A stretch of DNA of 64,000 bases from positions 16,554,001 to 16,618,000 of the forward strand of contig OZ316897.1 in NCBI GenBank assembly GCA_973895155.1. Direction: 5' to 3'. Made by a program: the position numbers and the translations under genes. This document shows positions 33,796 through 45,267 of this stretch, in pieces (the stretch's first letter is position 1; every line of letters begins with the position of its first letter). The DNA comes from Marsupella aquatica (Eukaryota; Marchantiophyta). Under the pieces are notes generated by a model. That model ran no database searches. It was not told the DNA's origin and saw only the letters and a list, made by a program, of their open reading frames with translations.

Positions 33796-34649
33796 TTGGC
33801 CGTATTAGTTGGGGCGTTTTTGGCTTGCTGTTCCGTTGGCCGCAGTTTGTTCATGCCCGGGGGGATTTTGTCGCCGGGTGGGCAGGTTGGGTGTGACAGG
33901 GCCCCAAACCCAGTAGTAACTTAGTGATGACTTATAATTACGTATATAAGTAGAAGACAAGTAGGTGTAGTCAAAGTGTTTGGATTTTCAAATTTTTAAT
34001 TTTTGTTAGTTCTAATAAATGGATGCGACAACCGGAGGCCGGAGTTGAGAGGGGTGTCGGGCGGTGATGGATGACAAAGGAACCATTGAGGGGGTACAAG
34101 GAGGCCACAAGGCAGCCCAAGGACTTGGAGCCAAGGTGTGGGCATCTTGGAGGGGTGGGGGCTGGTCGGAGGCTCCACGTAAGGCACAAAATGGGAAGAA
34201 TGACCAAAATATAGAAAACGTTGAAACTTAAAACAGACGTTGCTGCGCTAGTACTACTCCAAACATGGTCATGTTTGGATTCATTTTGAAGCCCTAAATG
34301 AGCCCCATGTGAAACTGAGGTTCTCTAGTTGATTTTAGGTCTATATCAAACAGTGACATCTCGAGGGACCTCAATGCCCCTAAAATGGCAAACTAGGCAA
34401 TCTTGGAGTAGTGATGGTGAGAGGGCCCTTAGAAGGAAGGGGTTTCCTTCACCCTTTGTGTAGTCCTCACATGGTTTTTGCTCTCTTTCCCTTCCCCACT
34501 TCTTAGAGGGGCACTCCGTAGAATAACACATCCGTAGAAGAGGCCCTCACACTTTCTTCCTTCCCTTTTTCTCTATTCTCACTTGTGGGGTTTCCACCCA
34601 TACCTAAACCCTAAACCCTTTCCCTCTTGTGCTTGCTTTCAACGTGTGT

Positions 34650-36085
34650 ACGGACCCTGGTTGTACGAACATCAGATTTTTGACCATATCAAAATTAGGA
34701 TTCTACGGGCTTGTTGGAAAGAGCTTGCCGAGCTGAATCCAACGATGTGTCACACGGCCAAAACGGAGCTAAGACGGGGGAGATACAACAGATCATGTTT
34801 TTTGAGAATACTGGGGGTTTTGAGGCCGTACAGATGTCCGTACGGAAGGAGGTCCCGGCTTTGCAAGGGAAGGAGTAGGTAGCAGCACATACGAAGAACC
34901 CGTGATCGATGTTTTGCAAAGCCGGGGCCCCCTTGTGTTGTACGGACGAAACGGAGGGAGAATGTGCCCTGTGAAAAGCTAATAAACGATCATATATTGG
35001 CCGTTTGACCTCCGTTTTGTGCACCGTTTACGGAGCTGTGATCAGGAAGAGGAGGGCTCCTCGGATATGTTTTCAGAAGTGAATTTTGAGAACATTTTAG
35101 TTTCGACAATTATAGGGGCCCCCTCCGTTTACAATGGACCGGTGGTGGCGATCAGGAGGATTGAGGCTGGTAGGCAGGGTAGATAGATAGGATAGCAGGT
35201 GGTGGACTCAAGTGAGTCGTTGTTTAGCGGAGTGGTATCCACTCCAATGGAGAGCGATGAGGAGACCAACTCACGGGGCTCAAGCCAGGGCACCGTGAGT
35301 GAGGAGGAGGAGGAGGATTGATGAGGAGACCAACTCACAGGGCTCAAGGTAGGGCACCATGAGTGAGGAGGAGGAGGACTGATGAGGATACCAACTCATG
35401 GGGCTCAAGCCAGGGCATGTGAGTGAGGAGGAGGAGGACTGATGAGGAGACCAACTCACAGGGCTCAAGCCAGGGCACCATGAGTGAGGAGAAAGAGGAC
35501 TAATGAGGAGACCAACTCACGGGGCTCAAGCCAGGGCACCATGAGTGAGGAGGAGGAGGATTGATGAGGAGACCAACTCACGGGGCTCAAGCCAGGGAAC
35601 TGTGAGTGAGGAGGAGAAGGAATGAGGAGACCAACTCACGGGGCTCAAGCCAGGGCACTGTGAGTGAGGAGGAGGAGGACTGAGGAGACCAACTCACGGG
35701 GCTCAAGCCAGGGCACCGTGAGTGAGGAGGAGGAGGACTGATGAGGAGACCAAGGGTAGCCGTACGGATTTGGTCGTACGACCTCTTGACTTTGAAAACT
35801 TTTCGGAAGTGGGCACTCACGGGCTTGTTGGAAAGAGCTCGCAGAGCTGATTCCAACAAGAGGTGGTGCTCCTCAAACGGAGCCACGATGAGTAAGTTAG
35901 GGCTCGACGAAGTTGTTCGATATGGGAACTAGAACGACCATAACTTGGTCGTCCGACGTCCGTTTCGGGAGCAGTTTGGTAATTCATGATCAGGGGGAGC
36001 AGGGCTACCCAGGGGTGAGCTCAGAGGTGCAATAAGAGTGGCATCTAATTTTGGCAATTGTGGGGTCCCTTGCATTTTCATGGTT
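34650..36085. repeat. Duplicated segment flanking a 60-bp satellite, LTR-leader-like
   Basis: A segment at about 34650-35140 is repeated at about 35755-36085. Both copies share GGGCTTGTTGGAAAGAGCT, GAGCTGA-TCCAACRA, CCGTTT and TGATCAGG-GAG blocks in the same order, and end near AATT-TAGGGG. The wording resembles the U3/R leader of plant Ty3/gypsy LTRs (recollection of typical sequences, not a search). Between the copies lies the 60-bp array. TGTGACAGGGCCCC at 33892 could be an LTR start, but I found no matching end. No protein is encoded. Confidence 0.5.
35200..35755. repeat. About 60-bp tandem array, eight to nine copies
   Basis: Units read GATGAGGAGACCAACTCACG, GGGCTCAAGCCAGGGCACC, then GTGAGTGAGGAGGAGGAGGA. 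The unit length varies from about 55 to 63 bp, mainly through changes in the GAGGAG run and occasional loss of GAT. The similarity between units is high. Open frames on both strands (MSPVSWSPHQSSSSS-type) are translations of the repeat and not genes. Confidence 0.9.
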
Positions 36086-36949
36086 TACGGAGCGATGTTG
36101 GGGTGCCATCGAAGGCACCGTCGGTCCCATTGTTAGATTAGGGTTTTAGGAGCATGTGTGTGTTGCATGCTTTAGGATTAGGGATTTCTTTTGGGAAGGG
36201 TTTTAGCGGCGCCGCGAGGGTAGCCGCCATCGTGGTGACCCCGTGAGGGGTGCTTTGGTATGTTTGTTTTCAGTATTCAAGGGGAGATTAGTACAGCTCT
36301 GTGCTACATCGACGGCTTTTGGTTCATTGCTTGCTTTCTGTTGGAAGTCGTTGAGTGCCAAATTTTGTTTAGAGGCTATCCATTTTAAGCAGTGCTACTG
36401 CTGATGACATCGATGAAGCTCCATCTGAGGTGTTTCCAGGTCTGATTGCCTGATTGACTTCACTTGACTTGTCATGGTGGTTTGACGGACGACTCCTTTG
36501 GATTAGGTTGCGGAGTGGTGGGTCATTTTCTTGCCTGAATTGGGCTCGATCTGCCGCTGAGCTCACTCGGCTGCTCTCTCCGTGGCACTACTAAGAAGCA
36601 GAGCACTTGCTTTGTATGTGCCGTCCTTTGATTCCTTGCTACGGTTGGATGAAATTCTTCAGTTAACTTTCTTGGTTAGCTCGATCTATTGGAGAGAGTC
36701 TGGTGTCACCCCGTGCTACTACACTGAACAATTGGACTGTGGTTGTCATTGGTTGTACGATTGTGACGGTAGGTCCAATTTTGTATGCATGTCATACTGA
36801 TTGAGTTTGAATAGTAGAGTGGAATCTACATTATTTCTGGTCGATCAGAGAATACAAGTTCAATCAAGCTAGCATGAAATAATTGCCACATAATAGGTTA
36901 TGTGTGGGTAGAACTCCAAAGTTGCCTCTCTTCCATCCAGCTTGAGTAC
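36086..36949. other. Spacer before the TNP2 pseudogene
   Basis: No gene or repeat is identified. The region is T/G-rich on the plus strand and could be leader of an LTR or of the CACTA element. Open frames are short and unassigned. Confidence 0.3.
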
Positions 36950-37776
36950 AGCATCATGATGATGCTTTGTGGGTTCGAGAACAGAAGGCCTGCCACAAGA
37001 GTGGGGACCATAAGATGTACTACCTCGTGTGAACTGTAAAGGAAATTATAGGACTAACAGGAAAACTGCTAGACTACACCTTATTAAACATGGTCGGTAC
37101 CCTGCATGTTGAGTGTGGGTTGGAGAGGGACAGAACTCGTCTGATGAAGAGTGGGGTGTTGACTACATACAGTCACAACATGGCCCTGAGGCATTGAGGG
37201 TAGCAAACCTTCAGTAGGCAACCTATGCACAACAGCCAACTGTAGATGTTGAAGAACATTTATTTGTAGATGTTCCAGAGTATCCAACTGTGGATGTTCA
37301 AGAACATCCAACTATAGATGTCAAAGAACATGTCAGGGCTCTACTTGAAGAAATGTTGCTGAGAACCAATGAAGAATCCCCTGAGCATGAACTAGATGAT
37401 CAGGACCATTTTGACTTGGATTTTGTACTTGGGGATGATGAGAGTGAAGGAGGTGCCCATCCTGTACAGCCCCTTGAAACCTCCCAAACTCATGCGGAGA
37501 CTGATCCTGCACAATTATCTTTAGATCAAGCAATGCAACCTTTGTTCCCAGGCAGCAAAATACACGTTGTGTGATTCATGTTGCTTTTGTTGAACATTTA
37601 TCATGGCCATGGATTCTCAAACAAAGGAGTGAATGCATTGTTGGCTTTGATGGGGGAGCATGGTATGCTTGCAGAGCATAATCTGCCCAAGAACTTATAT
37701 GCTGCAAAGCAGCTATTGAGAAAGCTTGGCTTGAATTATGAGAGAATCCCTATCTGTGAGAAAGGTTGCATGCTCT
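36950..37776 (+). pseudogene. CACTA TNP2 transposase, 5' part (split by insertion A)
   Basis: At about 37010-37130 the frame gives VNCKGNYRTNRKTARLHLIK-HGRYP, the zinc-binding transposase-associated domain of plant TNP2 proteins, with one Cys replaced by Arg and one internal TGA. Next comes an acidic linker with repeated VDV-EH units (about 37230-37330). From 37515 the start of the tnp2 domain appears: QPLFPGSK, FSNKGVNALLALM, LPKNLYAAKQLLRKLGLNYE and CEKGCML, with TGA at 37572-37574 in the same frame. The frame runs into the 5-bp duplication GCTCT (37772-37776) and continues 17 kb downstream at 54943. Joining the two sides at one copy of the duplication keeps the frame and gives the expected CML-FRGENAKLENCSVC order. 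TNP2 is the DDE-type transposase of En/Spm elements. Confidence 0.88.
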
Positions 37777-38193
37777 TGTGGTGCGTCCCATGGCTCCCCA
37801 AACCCAAGAAACCCCCCTGCACAAGCCGATTCCCGCAGGTTTCATGCTTGACGAGGCTATTTCCACGGCTTTAGCGGCATGGGACGCTGCTAACTTCCTT
37901 CTACTACTACTATTAACATTTTACACACATATACTGGACAGATCCTTTATCGGGTCATGAGATACGTAGTCGGCCTAATCTAGGCCTTCTCTTGTCTTTC
38001 CCTCCTGTTGGTTAGGTATATTTGGATTCCGCCGCCGGAATGATCCCCAATTGGCTTGGTTAAGCCGCTAAGACCTCTCTCAGCTCGACACATCCAACTC
38101 TCACTCCCTTGCTTACTTCCCTTCTTCTACTTGTTGATGTGGGCACTCTTCACACAAGTTAATGCGACACACAAATAGCAAAATGACTCCTTC

Positions 38194-41100
38194 TGTGACA
38201 CGGGTAACGTGTCACTTAACGGAACCCAGGTCGTAGATTAGGCCTTATACGGGCATTAGGACCGTAGCCATAGCGTAGGATAGCACGTGTAGCCTTCTGT
38301 TGCCATTATGAATAGATTAGGAGTAGGTTAAAATGACCGAATAATTACAAGTTCAGGAAGAGGATTATTACGCACAACCGAGGTACGGTGGCGGCAGCGG
38401 AGTAAAAATCAGTTAGAGGAATCACGTTTGGACCAAGGCACCGACTTCAGCTCGTTATCAATGACCAAACGGCCTGGCCTTCTCACGCTCGGGCTCATCC
38501 TGGCACCTCCATAAGAGAGGAGCCGATGGTGCTGCGGGCCATTTTCTCATGTCTACCTTTTTTTGAATTCACGGACGTTGCCACCCACTCGCCCTTCTGA
38601 TCGAATCAAGTTGACCTTTACAAGGAGATTATCGAGGAAGAAGAGCGGAATGTAGCGAGATTTAGTCAGGACGAGCGAGGCCTCCACGAGAAAGAGGACC
38701 AGCCGGGTGGGAACGCAGACTCAACGAACCGGACTACGAGGTTAGTATGACCCTCACAGCCTTGGGATTTTGGACCTTGTTTGGCGAGGTAGGTGCTAAG
38801 TTCTCCGAGACTTACTGGTACTCTTGTCCCGAGAAAGCCGCTTACGAACGAAGATACGCGAAGCTGGTGACCAAGGTAGCACTGGTTAATTGCGAAAGGA
38901 CAGCCATCACCAAGGATTCCAGCTACAACGAGCTACGAGACTACATCACCGAACTATATCTCAGCGAGGAAGGGCTTAGATCGGTAGCTGAGGCGATTCT
39001 TGAGGTCCCAACAAAGTTCTTTAAGCTGAAGGGCAGCCAGCGGCTTACTCAAGCGGAGTTCGACAAGATTCCAGGGTACCTAGACCAGCAGATCGCAGCC
39101 AAAAAGCACCAAGAAGACATCAGCAAACAACGGGAAGCGGCGCGTAATCTTACATTCCTCGGGGAAAGCTCCAACGCCTTCAACTGGGATATGGCTACCC
39201 CGATACCACCAGTGCCTCAGCCGATGACCACCGGCGTACCGCCAAACCGGTCCCAAGTCCGTCCAGTAATCAACACAGAGTGTTCTTCGGGTTCCGAGTG
39301 AGCTAGTTTGCAACTCAAACAGCGTCCTCGTAAGCGGCCAAGGACTACGATGGCCCCCAAATCAACAACGCCGACCAACGTCGCGCCTGCACCTGCCCCG
39401 GTAAACCCCCCGACCAACCAGACCTGACGGCCCCCGGATAACCTGAAGTCCAACTTATTACAGGTAATCCGCGTCCCCGAAGTAGTCTGGATCGCGATCA
39501 AGAAACTCGAACATGCGGACTATCTAAAGGAGCATCAGTTGAAGCAGTTCGCTCACTTGCTTTGGAGGCCGTGCGCCGTCGGGCCGAAGGAGATTTGTGA
39601 GTTCATCTCCAATTTTGACACGGACGCGTCGACCACCAAGGTTTCGGGGCAGGCCTTATCACTCACGGAGCATCGGTTAACGCAAATCTTCTGCCTACCA
39701 ACCGGGCCAGTGCCAGTGGAAATCCAAATTTGGGATAAGGAGTATACGCCGCGGCACTTCAAACCCGAGGGTAAGACGGACAACGGATACAAGCAGGGGG
39801 CGTGCACCAACTTAACCTGTATGGAGCGGCTTAACTTCATACGGACTACCCTACACATGATTGAGCCACGATCCGAGATTTCCCTCTGCACGATCGTGCA
39901 GGTGGAACAGTACAAATGATGAAACTGGGCCCAATTCTTCTACCGAAGATTCTCGGGGGAGCTGAAGCGGGCTCAGGGTGGTATGGCTATTGCGGGGAAG
40001 ACTTACTTGGGAAGTCATATCGCCATTATCCTCGCCTGGTACAAGGCACGGCGGGAGGCCAGAGGAAAGAATATGGCCACCTCAGCCCCGGATAATGTCA
40101 CCCCCGCCCCGGAGGAGGCAACCCCGAGCACGCGGACTACCGTCCCTCGGGAAAACCCCGAGCCGGAAGCCCCGACTAATACTCCGCCACCTCCTCCTGT
40201 GGAAATTCCGCCGCCCCCTTCCGTTGAGCCTCCACTACCCGCAGTACAACCACCCCCAATCCCTCCACCACCTGAAGATATCTTCCCCTCCCCAGCGCTG
40301 ACTACAGAGGAGATCGTTGCTCCACCCGAGGAGCCACCGGTACCCGAGAGGATGGAGGACTACCAAGTAGCCCCGGGGACCATGGCCTACGACCTGGTCC
40401 AGAAGTTTAGCCAGACTATGTCTGGGGAGCTGGCAACATACATCGGACAACAAGTCTCAGCGTACTTTCAACCAGCCTTCTTCATGTTAGAGCACCAACC
40501 ACGGATCGTAAGCCGCTTGGAAGAAGAACTCATGGCGAAGGGGAATGAGATCGGGCGCCTCCAGATGCTAGTAGAGCACCTCGAGGAGGAGGCAACAACC
40601 CGCCGCAAGGAGTTAGTCCGTACCATCGAACAGAGGGACGGACTAACCCAGGAGTTAAGCGGAGCGCAGGCCAAACTCAAGAAGCTAGACGACACCGTGC
40701 TTCAATTACGCTCAGAATCTTCGGCTCGGGTTACCAGCCTGACCGACCTCAACAAACAATTCCTGCAGGCAGCACAGTAGGTGGCTAGTCTCTCCGCCGA
40801 ACGAGATAAATTGCTAGCGCAGGACCAGATCCATCGCGACTCCATCGACCAGCTCAATCTGGAGGTAGCGCGGCTCCAGACCGAGGCCGATGAAGCTGCA
40901 AATGAGGCGGAGGAGGCGGTACGGGACAATAGGGCCTTGTAGGACCGCATTACCCTGCTCGTCCTCTAGCGGGGAAAACCTGGGCCCACCTCTGATCAAG
41001 GCGGCTCGAGGTCTCGTCCCGACAAGGGGACCAGCCCTGGTCCAACCACTGCACACACGTAAGGGGTGGTTAGCGAAGGGTGGAAGCAGGCGCCGCGCGA

Positions 41101-42044
41101 GGCAGTTAAGTCAGCGACATCTTTTGGTTAGGCATAACGACAGAATGACTGTCATTAGGCGCCGATTAGCGGCAGTAAGAAGAATTAGGGCCGGATCAGT
41201 TAGGATCAGCCAACGTAGAATGGAGTCCATCAACGGACTAGAGTTTGTCAGTAGGCTTGGCCGCTGCCATCCCGGTCGGCACCTTGTTGTCGACGGTCAA
41301 CCAGTCAGTGCGGCACGGCCAGTAGTCAGTAGGTAGTTAGTCAGTAGGTAGTATCCCGGAAGGCAGTATCCTCCGGCTCTCCTCCGCGATTGTAGTATTT
41401 AGGCTTCCCCTTCCGCTATGGAAGGGGGAGAAGGCTTAGTTATCTCAGCAGAAGAAAGGTGAGGCACGGGGAGTCCCGGCCTGAGCAGGGTCAGAGCGCA
41501 CCAAGGAGTGAGAGCCAGAGTCGAGCTTGCTGGGCAAGTGCGAGGCAGGGCCTCGTAGAGACTGGGCATCGACTGCCGTTGGGCCTGCTGACCCCCTTTG
41601 AAGTTGAGTCAACCATGTAAACTGATGCTTCGCTGAGTAAATGTAATCTTTTCCCCCTAATGTTTCCGCAAGTAACTGGTGTTGTGTGTATGCTTTGTCT
41701 GGGTAAAGGCGCCATTTTAAGGGACGTACCGGGTGCGGACTAATGGTAGGGATTGCCACTCATTGTATGTCACAAGGTCCTGTCGTGTCGATGGCTTGAA
41801 AGGCCCCAAGCCGGGAGTTAGTCCGAGTCACTAACTGAGGGAATATTCCAGCGGTGGAAAACAAATATACCTATGACTAGTACGAATTACGCAGGTGTTA
41901 TACCAGTAAGTATATCGACTTAGCCCGACTTAGGGCTAATAGAGGTCACTACACACCTCCTTGCCCGAACCCTCACCCTTACTGGTGGTCGAGGTCGCAC
42001 CATGGCACTAAACTGGATTTAAGGCCCAGGTTAGCGGCGCGACA
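38194..42044 (+). mobile_element. Insertion P: family-P unit (TG...CA, 5-bp TSD CCTTC)
   Basis: P starts TGTGACACGGGTAACG and ends GCGGCGCGACA. The 5-mer CCTTC lies on both sides (38189-38193 and 42045-42049). The uninterrupted site exists in copy B near 52186-52196: AAAATGACTC-ATTCTG-ACTGAGTCA on the opposite strand, with one copy of the target. The first 22 bases hold a hairpin, TGACACG-GGTAA-CGTGTCA. I find no direct repeat between the two ends of P, so it has no LTR pair. Inside, one long frame (38747-41062) occupies 60 percent of the length. It is closely related to copy Q at 60001-63150. Confidence 0.88.
38747..41062 (+). pseudogene. Family-P protein gene (~771 codons), in-frame stops only
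   Basis: A single frame stays open from ATG 38747 to TAA 41060-41062 except for seven stops: TGA at 39299, 39425, 39917 and 39920; TAG at 40778, 40940 and 40967. No frameshift is needed. Order of parts: N-terminal region (about residues 1-185), low-complexity basic/Pro linker, and a globular domain (about 265-430: EFISNFDTDASTTKVSGQAL, LTQIFCLPTGPVPVE, MERLNFIRTTLHMIEPRSEI, YLGSHIAIILAWYKAR). A proline-rich stretch (about 445-520) and a long coiled coil (about 560-740) follow. The globular domain aligns with that of family S. No enzyme motif is recognisable. In copy Q the codons matching the three TAGs are CAG, and those matching 39917 and 39920 are CGG. Function is unknown; the architecture could suit a structural or nucleic-acid-binding protein of a mobile element. 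Confidence 0.75.
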
Positions 42045-42559
42045 CCTTCTGACTGAGTTATACCATGCACTTGCCATACAAACAGTACATCTCATACACA
42101 AGCTCTGCGAACTAAGCCGTGAGGCCAACTCTATTCAGTTCTTAGGCATGAGGAAACATGAATATACACAAGGGTCACTATATAACTAACCGAGAGCTTC
42201 TCTTACTACTTGATCCCAGCCCTGCTGGTGCAACTAAAAACTTGTTAAAGAAGAGGCCCTGAACTCCCTGCAGCCCAGGTACTTATCCTGGTTGTGGATC
42301 CGCCTGATTCCTTGCAGCGTAAGCCTAATCTACCTATCTGTAATCTACCTAACTGTAATCTACCTATGTACAGCGAGGCAGGAGCACAAGTGTCGCCCTT
42401 ACCCGTGGATCCGCAATCCCACTAATCTAAGTGTCAGGGCCGTCTCCTGGTCCTGATCCTAAGTCTAAACTTGGAGATCAGGGCCCGCCCTGCCCACTCA
42501 CGCCTCCTACCTCCACGTCCGCCCTCCCTAAAAGGGACGGTGCCCTTACACCCTTACGA

Positions 42560-43653
42560 CACCGGTGGTTGGTCCTCAATGGACGCCCCCAACGCTTCCT
42601 CCGCAGCCACTGTCGTTGGTCCGTCCTCTGACAGATTACCTGCCCTTGACCGAGTCAACTCTTCATCGGCCTGACTGGGTCCACCCTCGGCTTTGTCCTA
42701 AGCATTGGCCACGGCCTCCGATACGGCTACGGCCTCCCCGACATGTTCTAGTGAGGATCCGGTACCTCAGCTTTATTACTGGTTGTCCCGGCCTCGGCCT
42801 GGCCATCCCCACTTCCTAGGACTGGTGGATCCACCGCCGTCTCGATGCCGGAGGTTGGTGCCGGGTTTACCTTCTCGGTCACAACGGCTTGAGAAGCCGT
42901 ATAACTCCCAGACCCAGAAGGTTTCCACTTCTTCTTCTTCCCTATTTTGACAGCCGGTTCCTTCCCCTTGCTACTTACCTCCGGCACCGGGGTGAGTGTC
43001 TCGGCTTGTCCTTCGACCAATACTACCTCTGGTAACTGGGTTGCCCCAATTGGAGTTGGACCTAATGAAGCCAAGCATTTAAATACTGCGACCTGTTTCT
43101 TCAGCCGCTCCGTTTGGTTGTCGGCCCGCCGCTGTAGGTTCTCCATCTTCCTCGTGATTTCCTCCAACTCCTCCTGGGTCTCATCCAGGTCCTTGCGTGC
43201 CTTCTCCAGCTCGTTTTTGGCTTCTTCCAATTCTTTCTGGGCTTCCTCCAATTCTTTCTTTAAGGTAGCCCTGTCCTCCTGGGTTGCTCTTAGCTCCCTA
43301 TCGAGCTCCGTTACGACCTCAGACTCCATCTTATTCATCTTGGCATAAGTCTGGTCGAGCTGGTCATCTTTCTTACGGAGGTCGGCCTTGAAGCTGGCCG
43401 TCAGGGACGTAAGCTCCTGCTGCAGCGCAATAATCCCTTGATAGGATTTCCCTAACTCGGCCTCCTTCTGTCCTAGGGCTCCGCGGATATCCTTGAGTTC
43501 GCCCTTCAACGCCCTCTCCCTTCTCTGAGTCTCCGCCATGGCCCGGTTGTTGGATGCTATGTGGGCCTCCTCTGCGTCTCTCAGCTCTCATTTCCACTTC
43601 TCCCTCTCTTTGACCGCCTCGGCCAACTTTCCTTGGGTCTGAGTCAATTTATC
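42560..43653 (-). pseudogene. Family-S protein in copy A: C-terminal coiled coil
   Basis: The minus-strand frame (open 43539-42748) aligns with the C-terminal coiled coil of copy B (50575-51699). Shared segments include ELGKSYQGI-ALQQEL, LTASFKADLR, RKDLDETQEELEEITRKMEN and LQRRADNQTE-LKKQ, then a Pro/Ala/Glu-rich tail. The tail is shorter and more decayed than in copy B. Upstream it is cut by solo LTR I1 at 43659. Confidence 0.8.
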
Positions 43654-43658
43654 CTTGA

Positions 43659-45262
43659 TGTTGTATGCTAACAAAAGCAAATATCATCGAATATATGCTA
43701 AAAACTCGGTGTTCGTTCCCGTGGAAGAACAAGAATGGGATGAAAAGATGTTTTAAAGTGTTTTGAGTGGTTTAGAGATGGTACTCAACATCTATAAGAA
43801 AAATAGAATCTTAAACAAAATACAAGGAATTAATAAAATAAGAACAAAGTGACATTTGCTGTATAACAGAATCTTAGAGCTTTTAGAGGTATAGTTTAGC
43901 AATATTTAACTCCGTCACCATGTCTTAAGAAAGAGCTATGGCATTATTTGAGACGTTGATAAGTCAAACATAACCTTGCTATAAATGCTCTCTAGGTTTT
44001 TATCATAAATCTATGTTTAAGAAGTGTCTATGCTCACAAAACCCAAGATAAGTTTTGGATTGTGTATATAGTAGTGTGTCATTAAAATGCCGGCAACATG
44101 TTTCCTTCTTCAGCGATGCGCAATTCCAAAGAAAAACTAATGCACATCCAGTATACCACAATGGTACTTCAAATCCGTGAATTAAGAATGTCGCTCCTTC
44201 TTAATATATAGATTTCTATTTCTTGATTTCATGCAATACTTATCTTCCAAAGATAAGTCCTTCATGTAAATACAGAAATGGACAACAAATGTTGTAGTTT
44301 GGATTAGGCACCGACCAACGGATCTTCTAATACATTCCACAAACTGTATTTTTATGGGTTTTACTTCTTACGGTAATTGCAACATGCATTACCATACGAA
44401 GGAGGGGTAGACTCCTAGCACAAGTAATCAAATTCCAAGGTATGCAAATCTTCCTTGCAAAATTGTATTACACGTACAAGGGACAAAACTCCAAGATGAG
44501 AAGATGCAAATAACTATCCACACTGTCTCAAAATGAGACTGGTATCACAATAAGTACATGAGATCGCCCACGGGCTAAGGAGAATGAAGAGACATGCCTC
44601 TTCATTTCCTAAGTCTAAACTAAGTAAAGTAAAAGTCAACTTTGACTAAGGGATAGTCAAATGGTCAAAGCTAAGTAAAAGTCTACAAAATAAAATACTA
44701 ATCTCATACTGTAATAGGAGGGTCAAAGCTCGCGCCCTGCTGCTGGCTGCCATGGATGTCCCTAGAAGAAAAGTAGAGAAGTGTGATCAGGCCGGCGCGG
44801 ACGTCAAGTTAGGTCGTGGCGGGGTGGACGTCCCGGACGTCTCTACGTGGAGGCTGTCCAAGATGTCCTCGAGCTTTTCATGCAGGCCGGCGCGGAAGGA
44901 GTCGGCCGTCCTTGCGAAAAATGGGTGCCGTCCCGGCCGTCCCTGTGTAGAAGCCGTCCAAGCCGGCGCCATCTTTGCCGTCTTTCGTGAGGAGGCCGTC
45001 CAGGACGGCGCCATCTTGGCCGTCCCTGCGAGGAGGCCGTCCAGGCCGTCACCTCATTTTTGAAGCTCCTTTCAACTTCTTGCCGTCTTGACGTCTAATA
45101 TGTGAAAACCAGAGTAGCCTTGACGTCTTCCAATGGTATCCTTACCCATTTGAGCTTATACTAACTTAATTTTGCTTAAAGGGCCTTATAAAAACTTAAC
45201 AATTTTAAAAATTTATGGTTTTGATACTTTAACTCTCTTTTTGGAATAATCACCTAATTACA
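43659..45262. mobile_element. Insertion I1: solo LTR (TG...CA, TSD CTTGA)
   Basis: The insertion starts TGTTGTATGCTAAC and ends CACCTAATTACA. CTTGA flanks it at 43654-43658 and 45263-45267. Joining across one copy restores the sequence found uninterrupted in copy B (TTTATCCTTGATATTCTGAT on the reverse strand). Most of the 1604 bp is AT-rich and non-coding. The last third (about 44790-45060) is unusually GC-rich, with repeated GGCCGTCC/GGACGGC words. No ORF of interest. The LTR orientation cannot be fixed from the termini alone. Confidence 0.82.
44790..45060. repeat. GC-rich GGCCGTCC repeat patch inside I1
   Basis: GGCCGTCC, CCGTCCAAG, GGCGCCATCTT and GAGGAGGCCGTCCAGG recur in loosely periodic order, standing out against AT-rich flanks. 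Both strands translate openly through it, as expected for GC-rich repeats. It may be a CpG-rich promoter or an expanded minisatellite in the LTR. Confidence 0.6.
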
Positions 45263-45267
45263 CTTGA

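Noticed and set aside
33892-33905. TGTGACAGGGCCCC as an LTR start with TTGGG on its left
   Set aside because: No matching CA end followed by TTGGG was found downstream within several kilobases, so no LTR can be delimited.
35129-35886. Several minus-strand frames with SPVSWSPHQSSSSS repeats
   Set aside because: Direct translations of the 60-bp satellite, with unit-length changes that break every frame; no independent coding signal.
37578-37874. A 98-codon frame ending in VPWLPKPKKPP as one gene
   Set aside because: It is a chimera: the first 65 codons are TNP2 and the rest is the terminus of insertion A, joined at the GCTCT target site.
40890-41336. A 148-codon plus-strand frame overlapping the end of the family-P gene
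   Set aside because: It is out of frame with the gene supported by comparison with Q, and it is not conserved in Q.
42431-42819. Pro/Ser-rich plus-strand frames near 42.5 kb
   Set aside because: They lie antisense to the 3' flank and tail of the family-S gene in copy A; GC-rich shadow frames.
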